Assembly (NCBI GenBank): GCA_943736015.1
Contig: OX031063.1
Span: forward strand, 35,680,172-35,744,171
Reading direction: 5' to 3'
DNA length: 64,000 bases
Origin: Tridacna crocea
Lineage: Eukaryota > Mollusca > Bivalvia > Cardiida > Cardiidae
The notes below the pieces were generated by a model. It worked only from the letters and a program-made list of their open reading frames with translations, was not told the origin of the DNA and ran no database searches. Each line of letters begins with the position of its first letter. Position 1 is the first letter of the stretch. Of the stretch, positions 43,831 through 54,355 are shown piece after piece. The position numbers and the translations under genes are program-made.

Positions 43831-44077
43831 GATGATGTAGAGACGACGTCATTTAATAGCCTTTTTTTTTATAAAATAAAACAAAAAAAAGCATACATCA
43901 TGTAGATATCTCCTTTGTGTCATTACAGATATTATGTATTTGTGTGTAAATTAATCATTTTATGACGATTATTAGATGTTAACATTATTATAACTATGAC
44001 TTGTATTTAGATATTGTTTTCATTATAACACTTTACCAGAGCAATCCCGCCTTTTTCAGTCCTTCGAGGAAAAAACT

Positions 44078-44293
44078 TTAAACCTTATCTTGCTGAATGA
44101 TTAAATTGGAATTTTCATTTCCATTATAAAAACCCAGATATTTTTTTTATTTTGATGGTATATATTTTTTGAATACTATGTCCTTATCGAACAATGTAGA
44201 TCATAGATCAGACGACAGATTCTGTGCAATCTGATCTTGATCTACGTTGTCTGTAAAAGGACAGTGAATAGTGCTCAGCAACCTAAGGGTTAA
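44078..44293 (-). mobile_element. family B TTAA-MITE, complete
   Basis: TTAAACCTTATCTTGCTGAA to CAACCTAAGGGTTAA. The hairpin has lost perfect pairing at AGACGACAGATTCTGTGC. Confidence 0.88.
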
Positions 44294-44483
44294 ACATCTT
44301 GAAAAGGGGTTTTCCATGGGCTGCAAAGCATTCACCGATCCTTGAGCGCATTGAGTTCAGATGGATCTGGATAATATATAGTGAGAGATTGCCATCCACT
44401 CCTGCTGCAGGAATAGGAAGAGCTGGTCGACATCAGCAGTTGGGGGGGGGGGGGGCTGATTGTCTCTCACACGGCGCCCAAGG

Positions 44484-45333
44484 GGTATCAGGACATTTGC
44501 CCCGGACTTTTGCCCCCGTAGGACACCTGCCCCCGGACATCTGCCCCCGGGCATTTGCCCCCGTAGGACATCTCTCGCCTTAGGACATCTGCCCCTGGGC
44601 ATCTGCCACCTGGACATTCGCCCCCGTGGGACATCTGCCCCGTAGAACATTTGCCCCCGGACATTTGCCCCCTCTCGACCTTCGCCCCGTTAGGACATTT
44701 GCCCTGGTAGGACATCTGCTCCTGGATATTTGCCCACGTAGGACAACTACCTCCTGGGAAACGATAAGCCTCTTCTAAATGATGTTGAAGAACTAATAAC
44801 ATCATGAATTTTGCTTTATTTTTCTTAAAATGCAAAACAAAAAAAATTATCGGGGTTTACAGCAGGCGTGCCAGATGAGTAATTGATTCTATAGTTATCA
44901 TACTGGAAGTTTGATATTAAAACTGAAATGAATTAATCAGCCGAAGATTTTCAACAAAATAGCACTTAACGATACAACAGCTAAGAGGTCTTTTTCACGG
45001 TGCCGGTCAAAATTACCATATACGTGTATATCTCAAAGTTTTCTTTTTTAGATTGTCCCTTAAAGGAGCTAGACGTCCAAGTTATAAACAAACTGAGGGA
45101 GCAGATGTCCAGGGGGCAGATGTTCTAAGGGGGCACATGTCCTAGAGGGGCACATGTCTGGAGGGGGGCACATGTCCTAGAGGGGCACATGTTCTAAGGA
45201 GGTTGATGTCTGGGGGGGGGGGGGGGGCAGATGTCCTAGGTTGGCAGATGTCCGGGGGCAAACGTCCAGGTGGCAGGTGTCCTAAAGGGGCAAAAGTCCG
45301 GGGGGGGGGGGGCAGATGTCCTAGACCCCGCCT
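44484..45333. mobile_element. foldback element with tandem GGACATCTGCCCCC units in inverted ends
   Basis: The left arm 44484-44755 has about sixteen units of GGACATTTGCCCCC(GTA). The right arm 45093-45333 has their inverted form (GGGGCAGATGTCCTA), with G-tracts of 13-16. The middle, about 340 bp, is AT-rich and noncoding. Long ORFs across the arms are repeat artefacts. Confidence 0.8.
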
Positions 45334-45399
45334 AAGGATGTCCAAGAGGTTGTCTGTGGGCGCCAAGTCGAGTGATCGAGCTCGTCAGTTCATCCTCAC

Positions 45400-46090
45400 A
45401 ACCTGGTGACGCTGCAAGACATCTTTGACCACCCTTCCCCATGATGAGGGGTCGCGTTATCGTCTTGACCACGTGAACTCACTGGGCTCATGCATTGGTG
45501 AATGTTTTGCAGTCCAGCATAGGAAAACCCGTTCCCGAACTTGACCAAACATGCAAACTGAATGAACTGTCTTGCAACAATTCCAAATTTGGGGGCGGGG
45601 GGTGTTACATCCGACGCCTGCTGCGCGAATGAAATTCCTTTGTTAGTGATTTTATTTACAAGAATTGAAAGGTTACATGTCGTATTAAACCATTTCAGGA
45701 GTTGAAGGTGTTAGTTTCATTTTTGGGTTATGAGATATGATTCTTCTTCTGGTTCTTAACTTTAGTTCGGCAGTACATAATGGATTCGTTTGTAAATCAC
45801 TTTATCGTCATTTCTGTCAATATCTATTGTAACCATTTATTCGTAGGACTAGGTGCTACCAAGCTCACTTCTAATAAAATATTTCTGTCTATGTATGGAT
45901 CCCCTTGTTGAGAGCTAACAACCATTGCGAGTTTGAATTAAATGCCTTCAGTAAGAATAGAGATATTCAAAAGTAAAAAAAAAACCATCAGAGTCTTTGT
46001 ACAACAACGCAGACGCAGATGACGACAATGCATCGCCAATGACATCACCTGGACAGTTTCTTCGAAAATAGCGGAGCTGAAAAGGGTCTG
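45400..46090. other. no gene seen
   Basis: Higher-GC stretch to about 45560 without a supportable exon, then AT-rich sequence. Confidence 0.35.
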
Positions 46091-46095
46091 CAAGT

Positions 46096-46350
46096 GCAAC
46101 ACACGAAAATGGACATTCGGAAAATTTGCGTAAAGTGTCGTGTCGGATCAGCCTGCGCAGTCCCCGCAGGCTAATCCAAACTGACACTTTCCGTTTTAAT
46201 ATAATTTTCTGTTTTACCAAAGTCTACTGAAGCACAAAATTTAATGTATGGTCGTAAAGTGCCGTCTCGGACTAGCCTGCACACTCTGCTCAGGCTGATT
46301 GGAGACGACACCTAACACAAATTTCCGAATGCCCTTTTACGTGTGTTGCA
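46096..46350. mobile_element. family C element, two-hairpin long form
   Basis: TGCAACACACGAAAATGGAC at the left and TTTTACGTGTGTTGCA at the right. Hairpin 1 AGCCTGCGCAGTCCCCGCAGGCT (46150s), hairpin 2 AGCCTGCACACTCTGCTCAGGCT (46280s), joined by TTTTAATATAATTTTCTG. Confidence 0.88.
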
Positions 46351-46420
46351 GGTCAAATGATGTTTAAACTGGTATACAACGACAGTCATTTTGTTTTTTG
46401 TGTTGATACATACAGAATAA

Positions 46421-46558
46421 TAAACACGTTAGACCTCAAACTCGTGTCTGAACACAACGGTATTTTTCACATACCTAGCCTAGTGTTAATAAACACGTTA
46501 GACCTCAAACTCGTGTCTGAACACAACGGTATTTTTCACATACCTAGCCTAGTGTGTG
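46421..46558 (+). repeat. exact 69-bp tandem duplication
   Basis: Two units starting TAAACACGTTAGACCTCAAA, offset 69 bp, with no difference seen over the shared part. 69 is a multiple of three, so the open frame is kept (INTLDLKLVSEHNG repeated), but nothing else suggests coding. Confidence 0.95.
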
Positions 46559-46559
46559 A

Positions 46560-47258
46560 AGGTACTTGACATTTTACAAAAGGAAGTGAGAGAGGATGTT
46601 TTATCTTCTCTCAAGTAGACTGGTTGTGGTGCATTATCTCCCGCTAGATGGCATTCTATAAATACTCATCTATCTAATATGGGCATCCTGGGTACAGAAC
46701 CGAACCACTTTGAATTTAAAACTAAAATAAAGGTTTACTCAATAAAACCTACCTCGTGCAATTCACTCAACTATGATCAACAGTTCAGAGAAATCTGGAG
46801 CTAAAGCAGGCCTCATTTCTCCTCAAACGTATTGATAAAGGCTTTTTGCAACATTGCTACTTTATAGAGCGTAATATTACAGTCAGCTTTCGGGGCTAGT
46901 GAGGCGTCATATAAGACAGTCGAATCTTCGAAGAATATGACATGCGCAGACAACTGGTTGTGGTGTGACAATGTATACAAGACAAATTTATGATGCATAG
47001 CGTCATAGAAACCACAATCTTTTGTGGACAATTTCAGAAATCTTGACTCTTTTGAGAAATTGTGATTACATTTTGTTTGTATCTGTTTTTACCTTACCCC
47101 CACCCCCTATAATTATAAAGTGATAATGTTTATGTGGGAAAAAAACCGTAAAAGCATTGGAATTTTTAAATTTCTACTCGAAATTATACAAACTGGAAGT
47201 TATAGATAGATACCTAGTCATGTGATGAACTGCTGGGTATCATGCATCATGGAGATGT
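46560..47258. other. no gene seen
   Basis: No repeat end, and no ORF with recognisable content. Confidence 0.35.
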
Positions 47259-47259
47259 A

Positions 47260-47713
47260 TTAACCCTTTACCAAACGACAAAATGTTACAGTGGTCCAAT
47301 TTGAAAGCAGTTGCAGACGACAATATTAACCCATTACCACACAATCCCTACTTTTGACGCCCCTGAGAAAGAAGCCTTTAGAAAACATTGTGGGAAAAGG
47401 AGAAAATGCTGGTAACCAGCATTTTCTCCTTTTCCCACAATGTTTTCTTCCCTTCACAAAACAAATTTCAGATTTCCAGTCACTTTGATTTTGTCGTCTG
47501 CAAATGCTTTCAATTTGAACCAGTCTAAAATATTGTCGTTTGGTAATCGTTTAATCTGGGTCAAATGGAGAGAATTGTTTTAGATAGGGTGGAAAACATT
47601 GTGGGAAAGGTAGAAAATGCTGGATACCAGCATTTTCTCATTTTCCCATAATGTTTTCAAAAGGCTTTCTTCCTTAGGGTCGTTAAAAGTCGTGATTGTG
47701 TGGTAAAGAGTTC
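47260..47713 (+). mobile_element. family A TTAA-MITE split by another A copy
   Basis: TTAACCCTTTACCAAACGAC to GCAGACGACAATAT, the insertion, then CTGGGTCAAATGGAGAG, a hairpin with tip TGCTGGATACCAGCA and GTGTGGTAAAGAGTT. Excision leaves ACAATATTAATCTGGGTC, which matches uninterrupted copies (GACAAAATTAATTTGACTG at 41795). Confidence 0.88.
47336..47554 (-). mobile_element. family A TTAA-MITE nested in family A
   Basis: TTAACCCATTACCACACAAT to TTTGGTAATCGTTTAA with a perfect hairpin. In opposite orientation to its host copy. Confidence 0.92.
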
Positions 47714-47757
47714 TCTTTGCTTTACCAGATTACAAAAGACTTTGCACTTACTGCCAT

Positions 47758-48042
47758 TAAATGGCCTGCAACATGCAAAAACAGTGTCATTCGGGCATTT
47801 GCGTAAAGTGTCATTTCGGATCAGCCTGCGCAGTCCGCGCAGGCTAATCCAAAACGACACTTCCGTTTTTATATAATTTTCCATAATTTTCTGCTTTGCG
47901 CAAGTCTACTGTAGCACAAAATATAACGTTGTCGTTAAGTGACAAATCGGATTAGCCTGCGCGGACTGCGCATGGTGATCCGAGACGACACTACGCAAAT
48001 ATTAGAACGCCTCTATTTTTTCCCCCCTGATGCAAGCCATTT
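47758..48042. mobile_element. family C element, two-hairpin long form
   Basis: TTAAATGGCCTGCAACATGC to GATGCAAGCCATTTA. Hairpins CAGCCTGCGCAGTCCGCGCAGGCT and TAGCCTGCGCGGACTGCGCATGGT. The right end is degraded (AACGCCTCTATTTTTTCC). Confidence 0.88.
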
Positions 48043-48049
48043 ACAATAT

Positions 48050-48780
48050 TTATCGACAGCACATTATAGACCAGGATAAAGAAATATATCTTTTAGGGAG
48101 AGAATTTACCTCCTTTTACCACAGTCTTTTCTAAGCTTTCTTGGTCATCGCCTAAGTTTGTACTGGAGATCGTTCGGTAGTCGCCTTTAATATTAATTTA
48201 GCTTGCTTATGTTACTATGACAACGTTCAATTGAAGTATGTATCTGTTGAGAGCGCAATCTTCATAATTATTCGCTCGTGAAATCTGAATAATATAGCTA
48301 ATATGAGAATTTAACAGATATCACATTGAGAGAATGGTTAAGCTAACTAAATGCAACTGATCGATGAACACCGTGCATTGACCACATACACTTAAATGAT
48401 AAACTAGACGAATCATTCGTATGACTAAGTCTCTCTAAAGTCCCTGTTGGTCTTTGTACATCGATATTTGTGATTTTTGTACGTATGTGTCTCTTTCTCA
48501 AAGTCTGTCTGTCTGTCTCCAACCTGTAGACCCTTCCATACCATAATACTTTATTGAGCGCAAACAAAGAAACAATATGCCATTGTGAAATAAAAAAAAA
48601 AACAGTGAACCTTATGTACATGGCATAAACTACCCGACTCTAATACCTAATTCCTCTGTTGCCATAATCTCTCCAAAAGTACCGTGGTGTATGAGGAAAA
48701 TTAGTCGTCTGCAGGATGCTACCTGATTTACCAGTAGACTTCTCCGAATAGAAAGGATTAACAGAAAACCTATCAAGGTG
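48050..48780. other. no gene seen
   Basis: The minus ORF 48630-48881 partly overlaps a decayed A hairpin. Its N-terminal side is repeat-derived and the rest is not recognised. Confidence 0.35.
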
Positions 48781-48916
48781 CAGCTAAAATTGTGCATTTT
48801 TTTTTTTTTGCGGAAAGAGGAGAAAAAAATGTGGAAAAAGGAGAATATCCTGTTTGCCACCATTTTCACCTCTTCCCACAATATTTTTAAGTCTCGTCTT
48901 TTCCAGGATCGTGGAA

Positions 48917-49362
48917 CCCGCCCAGTTAGTGCAATGGTTAGCGTATCTGACTCGTGACCTGGATATTGCGGGTTCGATACCCGGGTATGGTTAACTTTGT
49001 TTCTGGCGATTTTCGCCTCTTACATCACATGGGTGCCTCACTTACCGCCATGATATGGCTTGCAACACACGAAAAGGGGCATTCCAACATTTGCGTAAAG
49101 TATCGACTCGGATCAGCCTAATCCTAGACAGCACTTTACGACTTCAATAGATTTCGTGCAACAGTAAACTTGCGTAAAACAGCAAACTACAGAAAAACGG
49201 AAAGTGTCGTTTTAGATTAGCCTGCAAAGAGTGCATAGGCTGATCCGAGACGTCACTTTGCGCATGTGTCCGAATAGCCCTGTATACGTGTTGTAGGCCA
49301 TAGGACGTGAGCGGTTAAAGTGGCGTTAATAAAACTCCAATACAAACAAACATACAAACCAA
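48917..49362 (+). mobile_element. tRNA-derived SINE S3, itself split by a family C element
   Basis: Head TTAGTGCAATGGTTAGCG (A box), GGGTTCGATACCCGGG (B box), body TCACATGGGTGCCTCACTTA, then C at 49054-49302, then GAGCGGTTAAAGTGGCGTTA and tail CCAATACAAACAAACATACA. The target duplication CCAGGRTCGTGRAA (14 bp) is at 48903-48916 and 49363-49376. Confidence 0.8.
49054..49302. mobile_element. family C element nested in SINE S3
   Basis: TATGGCTTGCAACACACGAA to ACGTGTTGTAGGCCATA. The first hairpin is collapsed (ATCAGCCTAATCC), the second is TTAGCCTGCAAAGAGTGCATAGGCTGA. Confidence 0.85.
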
Positions 49363-49734
49363 CCAGGGTCGTGAAAACGTAGGATTGTGAGGTGAAAAAT
49401 TCTAAACTAGTGCTCTCTGTGTAAAAATACATGTAGATCTATCACCGCGAACTTATAACCGTCACCATGGCAATATTATCTATTAAATCTGGTCCCATTT
49501 ATCACATTTTATCAAATACTCTCGGGTTACTGAAGACTGATAAGGATCACATGTACATGTCAATATTTTACCGCACAAAGAAATTACCTTCCCCATCCCT
49601 CCTCTGGCATTCTCCCGTTCCCGACTGAATAACTCATATCCATGTACACAAGCATGTTACAGTCTCATAAGCTTCTTGATATTTTTTTTTCAGAACTTGA
49701 GCTGAGATAAAAAGGAGGAAGATTTAGCGGAAAG

Positions 49735-49825
49735 AAAAGTTTTATTTTATTTATTCATTTATCCATTTAATTATTCGTTATTCATTTATTTGTTTATTTA
49801 TTTATATTTATTTATTTTTCTATTC
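49735..49825. repeat. (TTTA)n low-complexity tract
   Basis: Imperfect TTTA/TTCA tetramers. Confidence 0.85.
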
Positions 49826-50014
49826 ACCAACCATTCTTAAGAACATTCTTAGTCTTATTCGTCAGAATTTCGCCAATGTGAAAGTAACAGAACTTCTCAT
49901 TGGCTAAACCATTTGGTTTAGCCAATCAGAAGTTCTGTTACTTTCACAGTCAGAAAATCTTGCAGAATAAGACAACAATCGTTCTTAAGCATGGATGGTG
50001 AATATGGACCCTGG
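49820..50014 (+). mobile_element. family H palindromic element, complete
   Basis: Inverted ends TATTCACCAACCATTCTTAA and GCATGGATGGTGAATATGG. Central perfect palindrome TAACAGAACTTCTCATTGGC / GCCAATCAGAAGTTCTGTTA around TAAACCATTTGGTTTA. Confidence 0.88.
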
Positions 50015-50127
50015 CCACAAAAGAAGAAAATACTGGCTGTCATTATCAGTCTCTTTTCCCATTTCATTTTTCAAAAGGCTTCTTTCTCTCAGTCGTTAAA
50101 CCACACATTTGTATTGTAAAGGGTTAA
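50011..50127 (+). repeat. family A right half
   Basis: AAGAAGAAAATACTGGCTGT, TTTTCCCATTTCATTTTTC, AAAAGGCTTCTTTCTCTCAG and TTGTAAAGGGTTAA. Confidence 0.65.
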
Positions 50128-50432
50128 TAACCCTGTAGATAGATTTGCTGCGGTAGACAACTTTTCAAAAATCTTTTCGAAAATATTGATAATAACCTGG
50201 ATTTCAGTTTTGATACATAAATACGTTTGATTTCATATACGCACATGAATAAAAGTGCCTCATCTTATTTACATGGGCCATACTTTTTAAAAATGTGAGC
50301 GAATTCATCTGCAAAATGTATCGATTCATGTAAGCTTGCGCTGTCCAAGCAGGCTGACCTTGATTGATTCTTCTTTGCCATTAGTAAATTTTCTTCATGT
50401 CCAAGGACGGGTCTACCTAATGGATTTTTTTT

Positions 50433-50656
50433 AATCTTGTCCGTGGTTGTGAGGAAAAGCGTCGGCCTCGTACCCATGAGGTTCTGAGTACGATGCCTGG
50501 GAGCGGATGTGAACTTTGGGATCCATTATTGGCCCACACATTCGTCCGGAGTACTGGCTTAGTTTCTAGTGAGCATAGTCTAGAAAGATTAGTATAAGTT
50601 AAGGGCCCTGTTTCTCAATCGATGTAAAATAGATATCTTCAAACTAAACTAACTGA
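50433..50656 (+). mobile_element. tRNA-derived SINE S1
   Basis: GTGGTTGTGAGGAAAAGCGT, GAGTACGATGCCTGGGAGCG, CATTCGTCCGGAGTACTGG, AAAGATTAGTATAAGTTAAG and TTTCTCAATCGATGTAAAAT. Confidence 0.75.
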
Positions 50657-50811
50657 ATATAATTTTGTAAAAACTTGCTTGATATACTGCATAAATCCTC
50701 TTTTATCAAAGTGTTGCTCAAAACGACCAGCTTGTTACTTTGCCTCGATGTTTTAAAACAAGGGACTTTAAAACTTTGTCCTTAGGAGGTAAATTATGTA
50801 TTATAAGGCAC

Positions 50812-51322
50812 ATTTTAGTGGTATTTGTCCAAGACAATATCACTATCAGTTCAATATTGAATGTTGAAGACCATGTATCGTATCATGTACAAAGCCAAAC
50901 GAAATGAGCCCAATTAAACTCAATTTTTCTCAGGTATCACTCAGATATGTAATTAGAAATGGCATGTTAAAATACAGAGGGCGAGGCCACCGGCCCCGGA
51001 AATACTACTTTTTTTTTTTATTGGAAATAGCTTCACTCACTCATAGACATCAATGATACAAAATTTATCTACCGATCGCTTGATCCTGGGCTTTTTCACT
51101 CCAAAACCAGTTCTACGCGTGGCTTGTTCATCCTATAATTGCGCACTACTCCATTTGATTGTACATGAATATTTGTACATCTAGAAAATTGATTGTAATG
51201 TTGGGAATTAAATGTTAAACGGCCAAAGATGTTTCAAAACCATAGTTTTCAATACAAACTTAACTTTATTCGATATATTCAAATGGTTTTGCCTTCTATC
51301 CATCATGCATCCTACTGCAAGG
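50812..51322 (-). repeat. dispersed repeat K, copy 2 (inverted relative to copy 1)
   Basis: GTGGTATTTGTCCAAGACAA, ATGTATCGTATCATGTACAA, GGGCGAGGCC, CCATTTGATTGTACATGAAT, ATTGATTGTAATGTTGGGAA and ATGCATCCTACTG align in reverse to 17975-18483. Confidence 0.75.
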
Positions 51323-51735
51323 CACAATACTCCTGACTCCTCCTAATGATGAAAGGAGACCAATAATATACAAATAATCTAAACTTTGTCATCAGTACTT
51401 TCCCTTCAACCAAAAGAGATATTCATTTACTTAGTAGCTTGACGGTTAAGCCAATTTTTGAACAATATTTCTCTTTTTCTTTCAAATTATTAATTCCACA
51501 CAAAGCGTTCCTTGACAAATACCACTTCAACGTTTTCAACGCTTTGATATGACAATGGGATAATAAGTGTCATGTTTACAAACTCGCAGCATGACTCAGC
51601 AACTATTTGCGAAACTGTATGGGCTTATCAGCCGCTGACTGACATTGATACCAGTCGTGTCACTTTGTTCCCATCTCATCGATTTTTCTTTGGAGATACA
51701 TGTATATGTTTTCTGATATCTAGCATTAATTTGTT
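51323..51735. other. no gene seen
   Basis: Unique AT-rich sequence. Confidence 0.35.
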
Positions 51736-51739
51736 TAAT

Positions 51740-51906
51740 TAACATTTTACTACACATTCCCGAGATGTCACGACCTTCAGAAAGAGATTTTCTTTTTAAA
51801 ACATTTTTGGAAAATGAGAAAATGCTGGTTAGAAACATTTTCTCCTTTTACCAAAATGTTTATCTTTTTCAAAAGCCAATCCATCCATTTGAGCCACATT
51901 TCACCC
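51740..51906 (-). repeat. family A, diverged, right end missing
   Basis: TTTACTACACATTCCCGAGA, AAATGCTGGTTAGAAACATT, TTCTCCTTTTACCAAAATG. Ends where the next B copy begins. Confidence 0.6.
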
Positions 51907-52301
51907 TTAACCTGTTAAGTGCCTTTCACTGACCATTTGCGAACAGTGTAAATCAAGATCTGACCGCACAGAACCTGCAGTCTGATCTTGGATGTACACT
52001 GTCCGATAAGGTGATAATTTTTTCCCCAAAAAAATAAGATTAGTGTGGTATTATTCGGGTTTTCGGCGTTAACCCTTTACTCCATAGATACTCATTTCTA
52101 CACATTGCTTGTAGAAGCCTTTGGAAAACATTGTGGCAAAAGGTGAAATTGCTCGTGACACAATGTTTTCTATGCTATCAAAAGGTGTCATTTACACATA
52201 AGAAACGGCTTCATCCTTGCTGTTATTTAGGGTCAATTAAAGATGCCTAATGGGGTAAAGGGTTAAAGTTTCGTTAAAGTTTTCTAACAGGGAAAGGATT
52301 T
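51907..52301 (+). mobile_element. family B TTAA-MITE split by a family D insertion
   Basis: TTAACCTGTTAAGTGCCTTT, hairpin with GTAAATCAAGATCTGACCGC, TATTCGGGTTTTCGGCG, insertion, then AGTTTCGTTAAAGTTTTCTA and ACAGGGAAAGGA. Confidence 0.8.
52069..52266 (+). mobile_element. family D TTAA-MITE nested in family B
   Basis: TTAACCCTTTACTCCATAGA to TGGGGTAAAGGGTTAA, with TTAA on both sides. The right hairpin arm is deleted (GCTCGTGACACAATGTTT). Confidence 0.9.
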
Positions 52302-52376
52302 ATTGTCATCTTGGATTGCGTGGAGTTTGGATCAGAATAAACAATTGCTTGGTGGTAAAGAGTTCATTAACCCTGC

Positions 52377-52577
52377 GGTTGCTTAGCGCGACTAGCTTAC
52401 CTTTAGCGGACAGTGAAGATCAAGCTCAGACTGCACAGAGCGGACAATCTGCTCTTTGATCTACACTGTCCGATAAGGACATATTATTCCCCAAAACACA
52501 ACTTTCTAACATCAATATTTGGGTTATTAATAAGGTATTGAAAATTTAATTTTAGTATTTTATCCGGATAAGGATTA
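52377..52577 (+). mobile_element. family B TTAA-MITE, near complete
   Basis: TTAACCCTGCGGTTGCTTAG, hairpin with mismatches (GAGCGGACAATCTGC), ATTATTCCCCAAAACACAAC and TATCCGGATAAGGATTA. An A right-end remnant (TTGGTGGTAAAGAGTT) precedes it. Confidence 0.85.
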
Positions 52578-52925
52578 CAGTCAAACAATCTGGCCAACTG
52601 CTTGGCTGGCTATCTGGCCAGTTAACAGCCTGGGTCTGCAGACCGACCGATCTACAGACCCACCACAAAATGGTACAACTATGAAAATTGAAAGGCGCTT
52701 GAATGTATGGAATGTATTTTCTTCTGTAAATGAAAGGGAAACAAAAATTATTGTAAATATGGGGGGAACCAAATATGGCGTAAATTTGCCAGCGAATGTA
52801 GGCAGGGACCGTTAGATATTTAACATGTCCACATTTTTTAACTGTAACAATTTATTTATTTGTTATCAGTACCAAGAGTAGGACAAAACATAGCACGTTC
52901 AGCTATCCACAAAGTTTGGAAGGAA

Positions 52926-53393
52926 AATATATAGAGGATATTTGTCTTTTTCGGTGAAAGATCGAAATTTATTTCATCGAGTGGACACCATCGGTAATAT
53001 TTTCACGAGTGGCGCAGCCACGAGTGAAAATATTACCGATGGTGTTCACGAAATGAAATAAATTCCGATCTTTCACCGAAAAAAAAAATTCTATTTATTT
53101 CATGCTTTTAACTCTTTCTGGGAGGAGCTTTATTCAAATCCAGTACAGTTCTTTTTCCGCTATTCCCCGTGGCGTACCCCTCCCGCAACGCATTACACTA
53201 TTAATGAAGTCAAGCACGAGAAATGTTAGGTACATGTATATGACGTTATATTTCCCATCTGATTGTTAGGCACGCACAACTTACCTAGGCAACAAGAACG
53301 TGAAAATCGGTATTTTCACTGGTTGTACCAGTGTAAGATCGAAAAATATTTTCATTGCTTTTTCTCGATATCCTACCGCAAGGCATGAAATAA
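52926..53393 (-). mobile_element. family F palindromic element, copy 2
   Basis: Inverted relative to 30041: AGAGGATATTTGTC, hairpin CACCATCGGTAATATTTTCA CGAGTGGCGCAGCCACTCG-type loop TGAAAATATTACCGATGGTG, GGGAGGAGCTTTATTC, CACTGGTTGTACCAGTG, GATATCCTACCGCAAGGCAT. Confidence 0.85.
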
Positions 53394-53656
53394 AACTCCT
53401 TTCTCTCATAGTATATTCAAAAGTTTTTCATACAAGAACTATAAATTTCGCGTGTGTATAAATCATGGTACATGATAAATCATGTACAATACTCTAGTTG
53501 AAATTCCATGTGACTCATAACAGATGTGCAATTGGGAAGTTCCTTTGGGTCATACTACAAGTTTTCGCTCCTTGTAACTCTAGAGCACTACAAAATCAAA
53601 CCCCTTTTCATCGAAATAATGGGCGATAATTGCTTCCGTCAGTGCGGGCCCCAATT

Positions 53657-53892
53657 CTAACCCTTTTTCATACCATCACGTGGTCCAACGACAATGAAGA
53701 AAAAAAAACTTCTGAAGAAAAAAACTATCGGAAAAGAAGAAATTGGTGGTAATCAGCAATTTCTTCTTTTCCTACATTTTTTTTCTACCCTATACATGTC
53801 AATCGCCGTCCTTCGAACAAAATATGATTTGTCATCTGCAAATGTTTTCAAAATGGACGATTCTGTAATTTCTTTGTACGTTAAATTGTTAA
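53657..53892 (-). mobile_element. E/A-like MITE, diverged
   Basis: CTAACCCTTTTTCATACCAT, GAAGAAATTGGTGGTAATCA, GCAATTTCTTCTTTTCC and TCATCTGCAAATGTTTTCAA. The left region is A-rich. Confidence 0.7.
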
Positions 53893-53919
53893 CGCTTACC
53901 CAGAAGGTTACATAAAATA

Positions 53920-54147
53920 TCTAACCCTTGCCCAAACGACGAATTTTAGACGCTTCCAAACTGGAAGAGTTTGCGGACGACAATTATAGCTTTTATAACA
54001 ATGGCAGAAAATTATCCGAAGGGGCAGAAAATACTGTGGGAAAAGGAGAAATTGCTCGTTACGAGCAATTTCTCCTTTTCCCACGGTATTTTCAAAAAAC
54101 TTGTTCTGCAGACACGTAAAAACAAGGGCTTGTTTGGGAAAGGGTTA
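53920..54147 (-). mobile_element. E-type TTAA-MITE with CGTTACG tip
   Basis: CTAACCCTTGCCCAAACGAC to TTTGGGAAAGGGTTAT. Hairpin ATACTGTGGGAAAAGGAGAA ATTGCTCG TTA CGAGCAAT TTCTCCTTTTCCCACGGTAT. Confidence 0.88.
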
Positions 54148-54204
54148 TTGTCCTAAACAAAACCGGCAAAAATGAGGCATGTTCTGACAGAGGGATGCTA
54201 AATC

Positions 54205-54292
54205 AATTTGCAAAAAGCATCGAGATAGGCCTGCCTATATCAGGGATTTACGTGTAGAACGCACAGGCTGATCCGTGTCGAAACATTTTGTC
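54205..54292. repeat. family C-like fragment
   Basis: TTGCAAAAAGCATCGAGATA, GGCCTGCC, GCACAGGCTGATCCGTGTCG. Decayed hairpin of the 26446 type. Confidence 0.45.
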
Positions 54293-54355
54293 ACTGATCA
54301 ATTATCGTCAAGTTAGAGGACCATTTTACTCCAAGGATCTAGTCGATTGCTATGT

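Larger units (their letters stand above)
48820..49405 (+). mobile_element. family A remnant split by SINE S3
   Basis: ATGTGGAAAAAGGAGAATAT, TTTGCCACCATTTTCACC, CACAATATTTTTAAG, CCAGGATCGTGGAA, then the SINE, then CCAGGGTCGTGAAAACGTAG and GATTGTGAGGTG. The left end is lost. Confidence 0.7.

Noticed and set aside
44488..44835. 115-residue minus-strand ORF and its plus-strand counterparts in the GGACATCTGCCCC arrays
   Set aside because: Products of short tandem repeats in the foldback arms, open in several frames on both strands. No gene signals.
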